This document shows positions 34,804 to 46,543 of a DNA stretch of 64,000 bases, piece after piece (within the stretch, counting starts at the first letter, position 1; every line of letters begins with the position of its first letter). The stretch is taken from positions 806,001 to 870,000 of the forward strand of contig JAKSXM010000228.1 in the NCBI GenBank assembly GCA_022575985.1, written 5' to 3'. The DNA comes from Anagrus nilaparvatae (lineage: Eukaryota > Arthropoda > Insecta > Hymenoptera > Mymaridae). A program made the translations under genes and the position numbers. Under the pieces are notes generated by a model that worked only from the letters and a program-made list of their open reading frames with translations, ran no database searches and was not told where the DNA came from.

Positions 34804-35923
34804 AAAAACAGTGTTTTTCGTATCTGAGCTACCCGAAATTTTCAAAATAACTTTTTAGGTAAATAAAATTTTTAAAAAATAGGTAAAAAATTTTATTGCC
34901 AGGGAAAAATCACTCCAGAAGAAAAAAAACTTGTCTTTTTACGATGAAATTTAGCCAAGTTATCGTCAATTTAAGATTTTAAATGCCTGTTTCTGAACTT
35001 TAAACATGCATTACTCGCTTGATTTTCATCGTAAAATAATAATTTTTTTTTTTAATCAATTAATTTTTCCCTGTGTATTCATTTCTTCAAGAAAGAAATC
35101 ATTTTTATTCACCAATTTTCAATTTTTAGGTCAAAAGCCTTTGAAAACTGTAAGAAGCAAAATTTACTTAACACAGTTTTTGACATAAAAATTGAAATTT
35201 GGTCAATAAAAAAGATTTCTTTCTTGAAGAAATGAATACTCAGGGAAAAATTAATTTATTTTAAAAAAAAATTTGTTATTTTACGATGAAAATCAAGCGA
35301 ATAATGCATATTATTGCTGAAATTTGTCTTAAAAATGTGAAATTCTATTGAAATAGGCCTATTTCTGAACTTAAAATATGCATTACTAGCTTGATTTTCA
35401 TCGTAAAATAATAATTTTTTTTTTAAATCAATTAATTTTTCCCTGAGTATTCATTTCTTCAAGAAAGAAATCATTTTTATTGACCAATTTTCAATTTTTT
35501 GGTCAAAAACTGTGTTAAGTAAATTTTGCTACTTACAGTTTTCAAAGGCTTTTGACCAGAAATTGAAATTTGGTACATAAAAATGATTTTTTTCATAAAG
35601 AAATGAATTGCCAGGGAAAAATACATCGATTAAAAAAAAAATTATTATTTTACGATGAAAATCAAGCGAGTAATGCGTGTTTAAAGTTCAGAAACAGGCT
35701 TTTTTCAATATAGAACTTCAATCTTTTTTAAGACAAATTTGAGTAAAATCTTAAATTGACGATAAATTGGCTAAATTTCATCGTAAAAAGAAAAGTTTTT
35801 TTTTCTTCTGGAGTGATTTTTCCCTGGCAATCAGATTTTTACCTATTTTTAAAAAATTTTATTTACTTAAAAAGTTATTTTGAAAATTTCGGGTAGCTCA
35901 GGTACGAAAAACACGGTTTTTGT
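34804..35923. repeat. Palindrome B (1.1 kb, made of alternating modules)
   Basis: The ends pair: GTGTTTTTCGTATCTGAGCT near 34811 with AGCTCAGGTACGAAAAACAC near 35895. The inside is four copies of one module in alternating orientation, each containing TTGATTTTCATCGTAAAATA, TTTTTCCCTG, TTCATTTCTT and a GGTCAAA core: forward near 35018, reverse near 35200-35310, forward near 35393, reverse near 35570-35680. Confidence 0.85.
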
Positions 35924-36214
35924 TAAAATAATTTTGATAATTGTCTCCAATTGTAAATTTTTAATAATAAAAAATTATAAAACAATATTTTTTAAAAAAT
36001 ATTATATTTATTGTCCTTCTTTATTTTCGGTTTTTGTCATAAAAGTGGCAAAATCTTTTTGGCATCCATCGCCGATTTCATGTTCACGCTTTTTTTTGCA
36101 TTCTATAGGGTTCAAACTACCAGAAATTCATGGTGGCAGTAGCAGTCTCGTAAATTTTTTTTTCTTCATTTTTGGTGCTCATAAAAAGGATTTTCACGTA
36201 GAAATGCACACATA

Positions 36215-36885
36215 CTTTGTCTATTCCATTAGATCAATTAAGAGTTAAGAACTACTAGCCTGCAAGACCCATAGCTTCAAGTTTCAAAAAATTGTTTACT
36301 AATCTATTAAAGGTTTGAAATAGATGCGATCCTCCATTCTGGTACACTTTTGTAAATTACAAAAGATTTTTACGGTTAATTTGAAAATAATGAAATTCTC
36401 CGCGGGGGGAAGTATGTATTTTTCTCTAACTTTAAATTAACATATAGGGTATATTCGCCAGTAAATGATCGGTAAAAATTTAGTAAATTATCGCTCGTTT
36501 CCCATATAAGAAATACATGGTATTGGTCATTTAGTGAACTTCCTTATTGCCAGCTCGATAAAAAAAACTTACGAGTCAACCTTTTTCTAAGGTCTCTCAG
36601 TCATCTATTTTTATTATAATTTTTACAACAGTTAAAAAATTTGTCGAATTGGCCAACGAAATTGGGCACTCAATTTATTGAGAATCACGATGAGAAATCT
36701 AGTTTATAAAACTAGCAGTTTACCGGGTCTGAAATATTATAAACTCTTGCAAAAAAATTATATTTTCAATAATTTTTTGCAAAGTTTTAGCCATATTGGC
36801 AGGTAACCCAAATTTTTACCTTTTAACTTATTGGAGCCTGATGTTTTAGGCCCAAAAGGTCAATTAAAATAATTTGAAGGTATTT
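36215..36885. mobile_element. Insertion in the right arm of the composite element
   Basis: The left arm reads continuously TATCTCTTATGTGCATTTC, while the right arm has the matching halves GAAATGCACACATA and GAGATATTTTTT separated by about 671 bp. This shows that the extra DNA was added to the right arm after the element formed. The insert has no recognised coding region; a short inverted pair lies near 36440-36560. Confidence 0.6.
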
Positions 36886-36967
36886 GAGATATTTTTTTAA
36901 ATATATAATTAACCAACTCTTACCTATTTGGTTTCATTTGGTTTTTCAAATGTAGTGAAATCCCTTT

Positions 36968-38449
36968 GGAAGTCTCTTTAAATAGTCAGGTGTATAGCTG
37001 ATTGAATTTTTTTGTTCGTATTGTTGGTAAACTTAAACAGTAAGACGCAAGTAAAATACATAAATGCATTTATATTACATATATTTTCAAACGAGAAACG
37101 AGAAACACACATCACGTTAAAAGTTTGAGCACAAAACTCGCAATTTAATCGTGTGTAAAATTTATATTACAAAATAAATTTGGTGCAAGAAATTTGCAAG
37201 TTTGGGAGAATAGCTAAAACCAAAACATTCTCACCTACTGTAGAAAGTTTTTTTGGGGGCGGATTCTGGAGAGAACTGTGGGTCATTATATCAGGCCATT
37301 AAAGTTTAAAATAATAAGCGACACAACTTAATTTTAAACTAATTTTAGGATGATCCGAGGAATGCTGTAAAATTCAATGGCTTGATATACCCCTCCAGAA
37401 CCTAAACACTGAGAAATGTTAAATGTAAACCTAATCTAAAAATGTAGGATATTCCAAGGCGTCAGTTTCTTTACTCTCAGTTTTTTTTGTCGGAAATTGG
37501 CCAAGTTTATTAGTCTGTAGCTTTATTCAGAGCCTGCGGCTATAAAAACTTAAATACAAAGGAGATATGTTTTGATTTTAGCTATCTCTGAACAAAAATG
37601 GTGTGATACCAAAGAATATATTGCACTCATTTTTTACTACTATATATAGCTATTATATTACTCCCTAAAATAGTGCAAAAAAAATCAAGTAGAGCAAAAT
37701 GAAAAAGTGTATAACTAATTATCGACATAAAACAATCGTTTAACGAGTTGGGAATTTTTTCAAAACTAGTTAAAATAATATTTGCGTACAAAAAATTTTA
37801 ATTAAATTCAACTTTAGATAAATTTTTTTCGGTGAAAATTATTTGCGAAATAATGTAAATTTGGCGAATTCTAACTTGTAAAAGCAAAATCACAATTCTG
37901 TAATTTTTTTTTGCTTTCACTAACTTTTTTGTAAAATTAAAAAAATGTCCCAATTTTTTTTTTTTATAAACTGTTTGCACATTTATATTGATATATCTTC
38001 GATCTTAGCATCTTTGAAACTATTGGTATGTTTCTAAGATTTTGTGACAGGTGTCGCGATGATCTTGATTATGACTGGAGAATATGATATATTTGCAGGT
38101 AACGCGATATTGAACTTATAAAAATAATAAAATTAATATAAATATAGGGTTTCAATAAGAACATGATTATATAATCATTATTTTTCAAAATTAAAAAAAA
38201 ATTAAACTACCTATTAAATCCGTAAATTTGCAAAAATTTTTTGCAAAAAATCAATTCGCAAATAAAAATTAATTTGATGCCGATATTGAAAATAATTGGA
38301 CAAAAATATACTTAAAAAATAGCCGGTAAATTCGGCCGGAATACTTGAAGTTGTACCTATGTCAGCTGGAATTGGAAAGAGGTGTAGGTATTTATAAATA
38401 TATACGCAGAAAATTGCAACTTACATACTACTATAGTATTTTATTATTA
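36968..38449. other. Spacer upstream of outspread
   Basis: About 1.5 kb of AT-rich DNA with no convincing frame. A slightly GC-richer region at 37250-37560 contains nothing recognised. Confidence 0.5.
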
Positions 38450-39414
38450 TTATAGTGGGGAAGAAATCACCTCTCTTCACAGTCAGAGAGGAGAGAGAGA
38501 AAGAAAAATTGAGTTCGAAAAGTATACGAAACTTTGAAGCGGCTAGTGTTGGCACATAGTCGACGAAGTCGAGAGCGCTTGCCCGTGTGTGTCTCTCTTC
38601 ATAATATTATGTGTATTTTTTATTTTTTTTCGGCTTTCTTGTAACATCGTGAGTTTATTATAAAAAAATTCCAATTTTTATATAAAATTTCAAAAAAACT
38701 AGAAAAATAAATAGTAACAGTAAATTTACTATAAATAAAAATTTTTCATTGACTGGTGTTCTTTAAACGCGTGTTCTTGTGTATAATCTCTGTGCATGTG
38801 CGTTTGCAAAAAAAAACACCGGATGGAAAAGAATTTACACGAGTGAGGGTTTATTAATACCCTCCTTGAAGACGATAATGATTTAACTAAAAAATTTGTA
38901 ACAAAAAAAAACAGCTGATTTTTCGGACGGTCTTTTTACGACTGTTTATTATTAAAAGTGTAAAATATTTATAATAATAATAATAATATATATAATATTA
39001 TGCGTATGTGTGTCTTTAATATTTATAAATAAATGTGAAAGTGTGTTATTGTTGTTATTTTTTTATACTTATACTTTTTGGAGCAAATTTTTTTTTTGCT
39101 CCGAAAAATTCAAAAAAAAAAATATTATTATTATGACGGTTGTTTTTTAATTAAAAATTAATTAAAACTTAACATTAATAATAATAATAATAATAAGTGG
39201 GTGTGTTGTAATTATTTAATGTGCGGGAAACAAAAAAATTTAGGTTAGGATATTACAATAACAATTAAACAAGTGTAGTATTAATAAAAACAGGTTGAAG
39301 ATAAAAAAAATAGATAAGAAAAAAAAAATACTTTTTTTTTTTGAAAAAAAAGTAATAAAAAATAAAATAACAGTGTTTTAAATAATATAAAAAATAAAAA
39401 ATCCAATACCCGCT
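38450..39414 (+). promoter_or_regulatory. Presumed promoter and 5' leader of outspread
   Basis: A GC-richer, purine-rich block at 38455-38610 (GAGAGAGAGA near 38490, then GCGGCTAGTGTTGGCACATA) precedes a long AT-rich leader up to the first coding exon at 39415. GAGA tracts are common in insect promoters (GAF sites). The transcription start is not determined; upstream ATGs exist in the leader, so the 5' UTR may carry small uORFs or be spliced. Confidence 0.4.
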
Positions 39415-39585
39415 ATGTCGGGTGTTGGTGCCATTTGTGGTGCTATAGCCACAACAACAACAACGACTCGCGGTACCGGCGTTGAATGTAGAAAATTTGT
39501 ACCAAATATTTTTAATAAAAGTAAATGCAGTAGCTGTTTTAAACAAAAAGAAGAACACAGTGCTGAAGCGTTGGAAAGCAATAGG
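39415..39585 (+). CDS. osp: First coding exon of outspread (MPRIP-like), partial gene
   Basis: The exon encodes 57 residues: [20 protein letters not shown], then [20 protein letters not shown] and [13 protein letters not shown], ending at a GTAAG donor in phase 0. The [19 protein letters not shown] segment is the N-terminal signature of vertebrate MPRIP (myosin phosphatase Rho-interacting protein) and of fly outspread. The family continues with PH domains and coiled coils that bind actin and the myosin phosphatase; those exons lie beyond the window. The Thr run (six) near residues 13-18 comes from ACA/ACG repeats. The four Cys-x2-Cys-like residues suggest a small metal site. The ATG is in a fair context (GCTATGT). 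Confidence 0.85.
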
Positions 39586-41290
39586 GTAAGAATTTTTTAT
39601 TTCGAGACGTTAAAATTTAGATAACAGTAAAAATAGTTTGCTTTTTTTATGGAATGGAATGCTATTGACCGTGAAAAAAAGTAGGACTATTTTAAAGATC
39701 TGATAAGAATTTTTTTTTAATACATACCTGAGTGTACTGCTATTAGTATTACAGCATTTACCTGTTTTTTTTCTTTATTGAATGTACATAAATTTTAAAA
39801 AAACGAGACTTTAAAAAAATACAAATTTTTATTTTTAGAGTATTACTTTGCATTTTATGACATAAATTGAATATTTTTAATAGTAAAAAAAAATTACGAA
39901 TACATGTTTTATTAAAAAAAACATTCTTTATTCCGCATTGTCGTCGTGACTCGCCAACCTGTCCGTCACTTTCATTTTCATATATTATAAAGATTTAACA
40001 ACAATAGAGCATCCCGCATAATAATGTAACATTTTATAATAGTAATGCATTAAAATTTACAGTGCAAAAAAAAAAAATTTCAGCTGCCGAAAAAAAAAAA
40101 AAAAAAAAACGAGTCACGAAAAAAAAGATTCAATACCTTTGATTTTTTTTTAAGTAAAAAAACAGGTGCCTTTTAAAAAGTACAAAAAATTGTATAGTTT
40201 GTATAGGTGCGCATAATACAAATTTTTTATAAAGGCCCTTTTTTTAAATACAATTATTATTCTGTGGTACCTTAAAAAGTCTTGCAAATTTTTTGGTACA
40301 CTTTTGTGTTTCGAGGGAATGGTACCTAGCTATTATTTTTTTTTCTTGATATTTTTATATCAGCATGCGACCTGTTCCTTTTTATAAAATTTTATATTTT
40401 GCGTGTGTGTTGAGTAATACACACACACAATTACGTATTTTTGTTTGTTTGTGTTAACATTCTTGAAGTTTTGTATGAGTGTACCTACCTTATATTATTA
40501 TCGTACCGTTTTGTTTTTTATTATGTTTTCAGAGGTTAGTGTACTTAAATTTACTTCTTTTTACTTCTTTTTATTTATAGTTAACTTCTTTTTCTTCTTC
40601 GTTTAGTTCTGAAAAAAATATCGCCAATTTATGGTTTCGAGATAATGTTAACTCGTAAGGCACTACTTTCCTTGGTATAAAAAAGTATTTAAATTTATTT
40701 ATTAAAAATAGAAAAATTTATTTCTATGTAGGGTAAGGATTCTAAAACTTGAATTTTTAAATATTTTCTAGTCTTGCAGAATGAAAAATTTGAGCCAAAA
40801 TTTAAAGCTAATTTTTTCGTTTTTATTAATTTTTCTTTTCAAGGCAAAGTGTTATTGTATTAAGAAATACCATACCTATGTTTTTGGTTTTTATCATTGT
40901 AGTTATAGTTCAATAGGTTTTTAACTTGAAAGTATAAACGTTGCATGCTCTTTTTTCGGTGCCTAAATTTAGCAGTTTCAAAAAATGACGTTTATAAAAA
41001 CTTATTTTAGGTCTGATTATTCCAATAAATTAATTTTTGATGTTAATATTCTTCGCAAAACAGCAAAATATTGAAATTTAGGTATTATTCTAATGCATTT
41101 GGTTCAGCTTGCATTTCAAAAAAAGGAAACAGCAAATTTAAAATTTTTGGCTTTAAAAATCCAAAAAAAGTTACATACTTAAATAATACTTGAATTTTAG
41201 CATTATTCCTATTTTAGTTTTTGCACTTATAAAATAAAAAAAAGCTAATCGTCTCCAAAATTTCAAAAAAATATTGATCTAGCCCAAATA

Positions 41291-42112
41291 GCCCAGACGC
41301 CTCCTATTAAGCTTAGTAGTATACCAAATGCATGGCAGATTCAAAAAGAAGAGACTATCGTAACTTAAGTAAGTTTTTTGGTGTGCTGATTACGAATTTC
41401 TCGGTCCATTTTCCGAAAAATGGTCACGTTTCCCAATATAGCCTAATTTTGGATATTTTGGGACATTTTTTTAAATGTTTCGAGTTTCTCATAAAAAATA
41501 AAGTTAACCTGGCCAATGTAAATTATTATTTCTGTTAGATTACAATCAGAATTATATCTCCGACAGATTCAATGTTACCATTAAAAATAACACAATAGTA
41601 TATGTACTGTTGTACGAAAGGCAAGGGGGGCCGAAGGCCCCATGCGCCAATTTTTATGTGTTTTATAACCATTTCTCGTTATAAGGCACCCCTAGGGTTA
41701 GGTTAGGTTAGGTTAGCCGGGGGCGCAAGGGCGTACTTAATTACGTTTTAAACCCATAAAAAATATTTAAGTTGGTATTGAATCTGTCGGAGATGTAGGA
41801 GTAACCTTAGGATAAATTTATTATTCTTACATAGATACTCGAAACACTCGTCGGAATATTAAAAGAATGTCCAAAGCGAGGTCCAAAGTGTCCTAAAATA
41901 GGCTACAGCAGAATAACTTGTAATTTTCCGAGAATGTGAAAATTTTTTAGCAGGAACTTGTAAGATTGAAAAAATGGTTGGCTATATCGGAAAACGTGAC
42001 CATTTTCCAGAAAATGGACCAATAAATTCATAATCAGCATATCAAAAAACTTAAATTGCAATGGTCTCTTCCTTTTGAATCCACACAAGCCTTATGGGAC
42101 GCTCCTGGACTA
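41291..42112. repeat. 0.8 kb foldback element with GC-rich centre
   Basis: Arms pair over about 290 bp: GATTCAAAAAGAAGAGAC near 41338 with GTCTCTTCCTTTTGAATC near 42064; TGCTGATTACGAATTTC with the inverted match near 42030; CCATTTTCCGAAAAATGGTC with GACCATTTTCCAGAAAATGG. Inner arms CCGACAGATTCAATG (41559) and TTGAATCTGTCGG (41778) flank a GC-rich centre holding GGGGCCGAAGGCCCC and four GGTTA units. There is no coding capacity. Confidence 0.8.
41696..41715 (+). repeat. Four GGTTA (TTAGG) units
   Basis: Four perfect tandem copies of the insect telomere unit lie in the centre of the foldback element. This is far too few for a telomere; it is an interstitial copy. Confidence 0.8.
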
Positions 42113-42680
42113 TAAGATACCAATCAGCCAAACTGTTCAGAAATCCTCTTTTTACCTTACTATATTACCCCGATACAATTTATTTCTCGATTCCTTTGAT
42201 GTAGATGATGATGATGCTGTAGAATTTGAAAGTTGCTATTATATAAAAGTCGCGGTAACATTTTTTTTGAGGATAGTAAAGATATAGAAGTAAAAAAAAA
42301 AAAAAATTAATAAAATTTTATGTTATTTCGCGTTTCTTCTGTTTCGTCTTAATAATTATTATTATTATAATAATTTTAACGGTAATATTATAATAATACT
42401 TAAAAGCATTTTTTATAAAATGAAATATAATTCTAAATAAAAAAAATTCTTCATCTTAAAAATACATTTGTCTTTAATAATATTTATGTACATGGAAAAA
42501 AATATATATATACTCTGTAGTCGATTATTAATGAATAGATTGGTATCTAATGCTGGAAGGTTCGTCTGGTGTGTTTATTCTTCGATACATTTTATATATA
42601 TGGGCTGTTGCGCAAGAAATATATAATATATTCTTTTATTGGCACTCTACGTATCATACCCTTTTAAATAATTTATACAT

Positions 42681-42699
42681 GTGTGTGTGTGTGTGTGTG
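42681..42699 (+). repeat. GT microsatellite
   Basis: About nine GT units within outspread intron 1. A GC-rich patch of ACG-type triplets follows at 42820-42870. Confidence 0.85.
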
Positions 42700-43770
42700 A
42701 TAGAAAAGGATAAAGATATATTAAATAAAGAAAATAAATAAAAAAAAAGGATTATTACAGCATATACACACTGCAGCCACTATCATGTGTGTTGTGTAGC
42801 GCAGTTTTGTGCAAAAAGTATATAACGACGACGGCGACGAAGACGACTACTCCACCGGGTCGATGACTCATATTATATACAAGCCGTCGAGGAGATTTTT
42901 CTTCGTAATTTATATTACATTTTATTCGTATCTGAAAGTGGGTTCTTTAAAATAACGATTGAAATTTTCATGCGCAGTTATGAAATATAACCTACAATTT
43001 ATTTTTTAAATTTTGAAAATTCTTGGAAAAATTTTAGGTGGCTCTTTTAGCCGTTTATAACGGAGATTTCGTATTACTAAAACAAATTTTTATAAAAAGT
43101 CGTATTAATAAAATTTCGCAACATTTTTTCCGGGAAAATGCATAAAAAATTCAGTATTTTGATTTATGTACGTTAAGCACCCATACAATGTTTAAATAGA
43201 TTAGTTGATTAAGATCTAATACCTATTATATTATATTTTAATTAATTCATATTTATAAATCTCGATGATAATGATTTAGAAATATATATATATACAATTG
43301 AAAAAATGAATTATTGGCTGTATAAAATAATTTTATGTTAAATAGAGGCTTATAATAAATACTTTGTTATATATTATTTACAATTTATATATAAAATCTA
43401 TTATTATTTATTATTATTATTATTTTGAATAAATTATAGGATTTCTTCACTTTATTAATATTGTAAAAGGTGTTAAATAAAAGCAATATGGCGCCCACGT
43501 TTTGAGCGTTTGATGAAAGAAAAATATTTATGGTTTTAATGAATTATGCACTGAAAATTTATTGAATTTTTAAGATTTTTGAGTTTGGGGTTTTCAGATA
43601 CTAGTGATTTTGGAATTTTCATTTTTTAACGATTTCTGAAATAAAAAAAGTTAAATTTATCATATGGTTGACAAAATAATTTAGAAACTCAAATTCTTCA
43701 TTATAATATGGCAGTTAGGCGACAGTTAGGTTTAAAACTCTCAAATGTTATTACTTTTCCCCTTAATACC

Positions 43771-44109
43771 CCAGTCAAATCGCGGTTTAGGGTGTTTAGT
43801 TAGCTCATTTTGTTGTAGTTACTGGCCGTCATCAGGATCAGATGTGGCGTACAATAGATTTTTTGAGTCGCTGATCACGAATTTCGGGGTTTTTTCTATA
43901 AATAATTTTGGCTACACCCTTAAATTTGTAAAAACTACCATTAAAAAAGGGTATTGTTGATATATTCTGCATTTTAAGGGTAAAGCACCAATTTTTTGTT
44001 AACAGGACCACAAAATTCGTGATTACCGCCCCAAAAATCAAAACTAGAACAAATTTGGTGACGTGCAGTAACTAAATACCGCCTCCTCCCTCACCGTGAT
44101 TTGACTGGA
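43771..44109. repeat. MITE-like foldback element (339 bp)
   Basis: Terminal repeats CCAGTCAAATCGCGGT and ACCGTGATTTGACTGG pair, followed by partial pairing of GTTTAGTTA with TAACTAAAT and of CTGATCACGAATTTCGGGG with the inverted CAAAATTCGTGATTACCGCC. The core reads CCCTTAAATTTGTAAAAACT, shared with the PHM intron element. There is no coding content and no clear target duplication. Confidence 0.75.
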
Positions 44110-46216
44110 ATTTAAATATAATACATATTATGCTATGAATGTTTAAAATTCTTCTGATGCACATTTGCATCTACCCACATATTTATTAAAATTTGTTGTG
44201 TCATTTTATTTTTTGCTTAGGTGTTCTGTAAAATTAGATTTTACATTTTTTCTGTTTCTATTAGCCTGATTTTATCTTCAAGTCTTGTATATTATTAAAT
44301 TTATCAGTTTGTTCTATATAAATCATATTATATACATTCTAATACCAAGTAACATAAATGTAACGAAATTCCAAATTTCACCAAAAAACCAGAAGTTCAA
44401 TGAGCTAAATTAGTTCTGAAAAGTTGAAATTAAACAAACTGCTTCTTATTACAATATTATACTTTGTTGCATGTTCAATAACTTACGTGTATCTTGTTCC
44501 ATTCCCCGGGGCAATCAGTAAGAAAATAGAGATTTTTTGACTTCTGAAAAATAAAAACCATTTAACATATTTCAAAAAATCGTCAGAACTAATAAAAAGT
44601 AAATAAATATTTTTTAAAAAAATCACATTAATTCAGGAAATATACGACAAATATTTTATTTGTAATTTTATAATATAAAACCGTGCATGCACGTTATAAA
44701 TATACACAAGATTAATGCTTAAATCAAATAAATCAAAGTATATATAATTTTATATATATTTTATTAATGCCAATATACAATATACATTATACATAAAATG
44801 TCGATAGATGAAAAATATATTTCTTCCAAACATTACTTACGTGTGTACACATTACATATAACGGAATAAGTATCCAATGCGATCAAAACTTTTGATATAT
44901 GGTTATAAAGTATATATGGGATATTAAAAAAGTTCACAAATAATTTTTAAGAAAGGAGTATAGATGACCTCGCGTTTTTTTCTATTTTTCATTCATTTCA
45001 CTTGATTTCGATCTATTATTTATTTATATATATTGTCTAATACTTCATCTTCCGTTTTATGGACGTATTGTTATCGTTTTGTAGTTTATAGACATATATT
45101 ATATTATGTATTCTAATATGTTGGTTTTATATGCTCTTGTATAACAGTAAATTATAGAAATTGTTAAATCATTTTCTATTATATATTTTTGTGTTTCTTG
45201 TCAATTATTTGGTACTTTGTACACATTCTCAAATATGCAAATATTTATTCGGAAATACATTTTTATATTTAAATATGTATACGTAAGACCTGTTCATTTA
45301 CGAATTCACATGAAAAGACAGGGAGAGGAATTAACCAATTAATAACCCAATATTTATAATTATTAAAATCTTTCACATTTTAAATATATACAACATTTAT
45401 ATTTATTTTTTTCAATATTATTATTTCATAGTTTTAACCTAAATTTACAGCTATATTTATAGTATTTCGAATTCATTTCTCTTGCGAGAAAAAAAGTATA
45501 TGCTATGAAATTTCAATTTAATTTATTGATGATAATAACTTTTTATTAAATTACTATCAAAGTTTATTTAAGGATTTCTTAAACATTTATTTAAGAGTTT
45601 TATTATTTTATCAATGAATTATCAAATTGATAAAAGTTTATAAATTATATAAGTCATGTAAAATACGTGCTTTAAAAATAAAGTTATAATTAAAATTGTC
45701 TTAAATAAACAGTAATTATTGATACTAAAGTTATATTTATAGATTTAGTTAAACAATGTAAAACATAAAAATCAGTTTCTATTGTTAAAATAAACAAAAA
45801 GTTTTTTACGATGTTTTTTTTTGAAAAAATAATTTTTTATTTAAATATATATTCAGATACAATAAAGAACAATTTAAAGAAAAAAAAATATATTTAATTT
45901 TTAGTTGCGTGTAAAAAATTTTAACTCATCGGAACGAAAACATATTTTAAGTTGAATTTATAAACCACAATCAAATTTTAAGCACGAACGTTTATATTAA
46001 TTTTTTGTACCTTCATTTTTAATATTATCTTGAACAAAATGTAAAATATTAGACTGGAAGTTATTTTAAAAATTAATTTATGCTTGAGAAGCCTCAAGTG
46101 GCATGCGACTTTTAGCAAAATGAATATAGAAATATGAATTGAGTCCAAATCAATCTTAAATATATAATTCAAATAGTGGAACATCTAGATACTGACTAGC
46201 AGTGGGCGAAAGAATA

Positions 46217-46543
46217 CGATATTCGATAATGAAAAACGGTATTGGACTGGGACAATATTTCGATATCCGATATTTTTTTGGTGATATCGAAATCAGTAAT
46301 TTTTTTTAAATACTACTATCTTTGATATTATCCTTTTGGTTTCAAAACCATCGAGTTAATTGTCGGGTTACATAGCTTTAAGTTTTAAAAATACCTTACA
46401 ATCCTAATGACTATTTCTTCGATATTATTCGATATCCGATATTATCGATATTTGAAGGGTTGATATCGGATATTGATATTTTTAAAGTCAAATTATTAAC
46501 GAATATCCAATATTCGATAATTGGTCAATATCACCAAACGATA
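46217..46543. repeat. Cluster of CGATA/TATCG motifs
   Basis: More than a dozen CGATA motifs in both orientations lie within 330 bp, in two groups, including one TATCGATA at 46443-46450. The same motif is bound by DREF and BEAF-32 in flies. Equally, it could be a decayed simple repeat of GATATC type. Confidence 0.6.

Larger units (their letters stand above)
33149..36967. mobile_element. 3.8 kb composite foldback element with terminal inverted repeats
   Basis: Terminal arms pair: AAAGGAAATTTACTACATTTG at 33149 with the inverted CAAATGTAGTGAAATCCCTTT ending at 36967, and TTTGAACCCTATAGAATGCA near 33319 with TGCATTCTATAGGGTTCAAA near 36097. Inside lie two abutting palindromes (33397-34799 and 34804-35923). 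The right arm is broken by a 0.67 kb insertion (36215-36885). No transposase or other protein frame exists, so the element moves, if at all, by another element's enzymes. It lies in the spacer between TMEM11 and outspread. Confidence 0.8.

Noticed and set aside
39265..39581. Minus-strand frames overlapping the outspread exon
   Set aside because: Antisense shadows of the outspread exon and low-complexity Phe/Tyr runs from A-rich leader DNA.
41696..41715. Telomere or chromosome end
   Set aside because: Only four TTAGG units, embedded in a foldback element with ordinary DNA on both sides.
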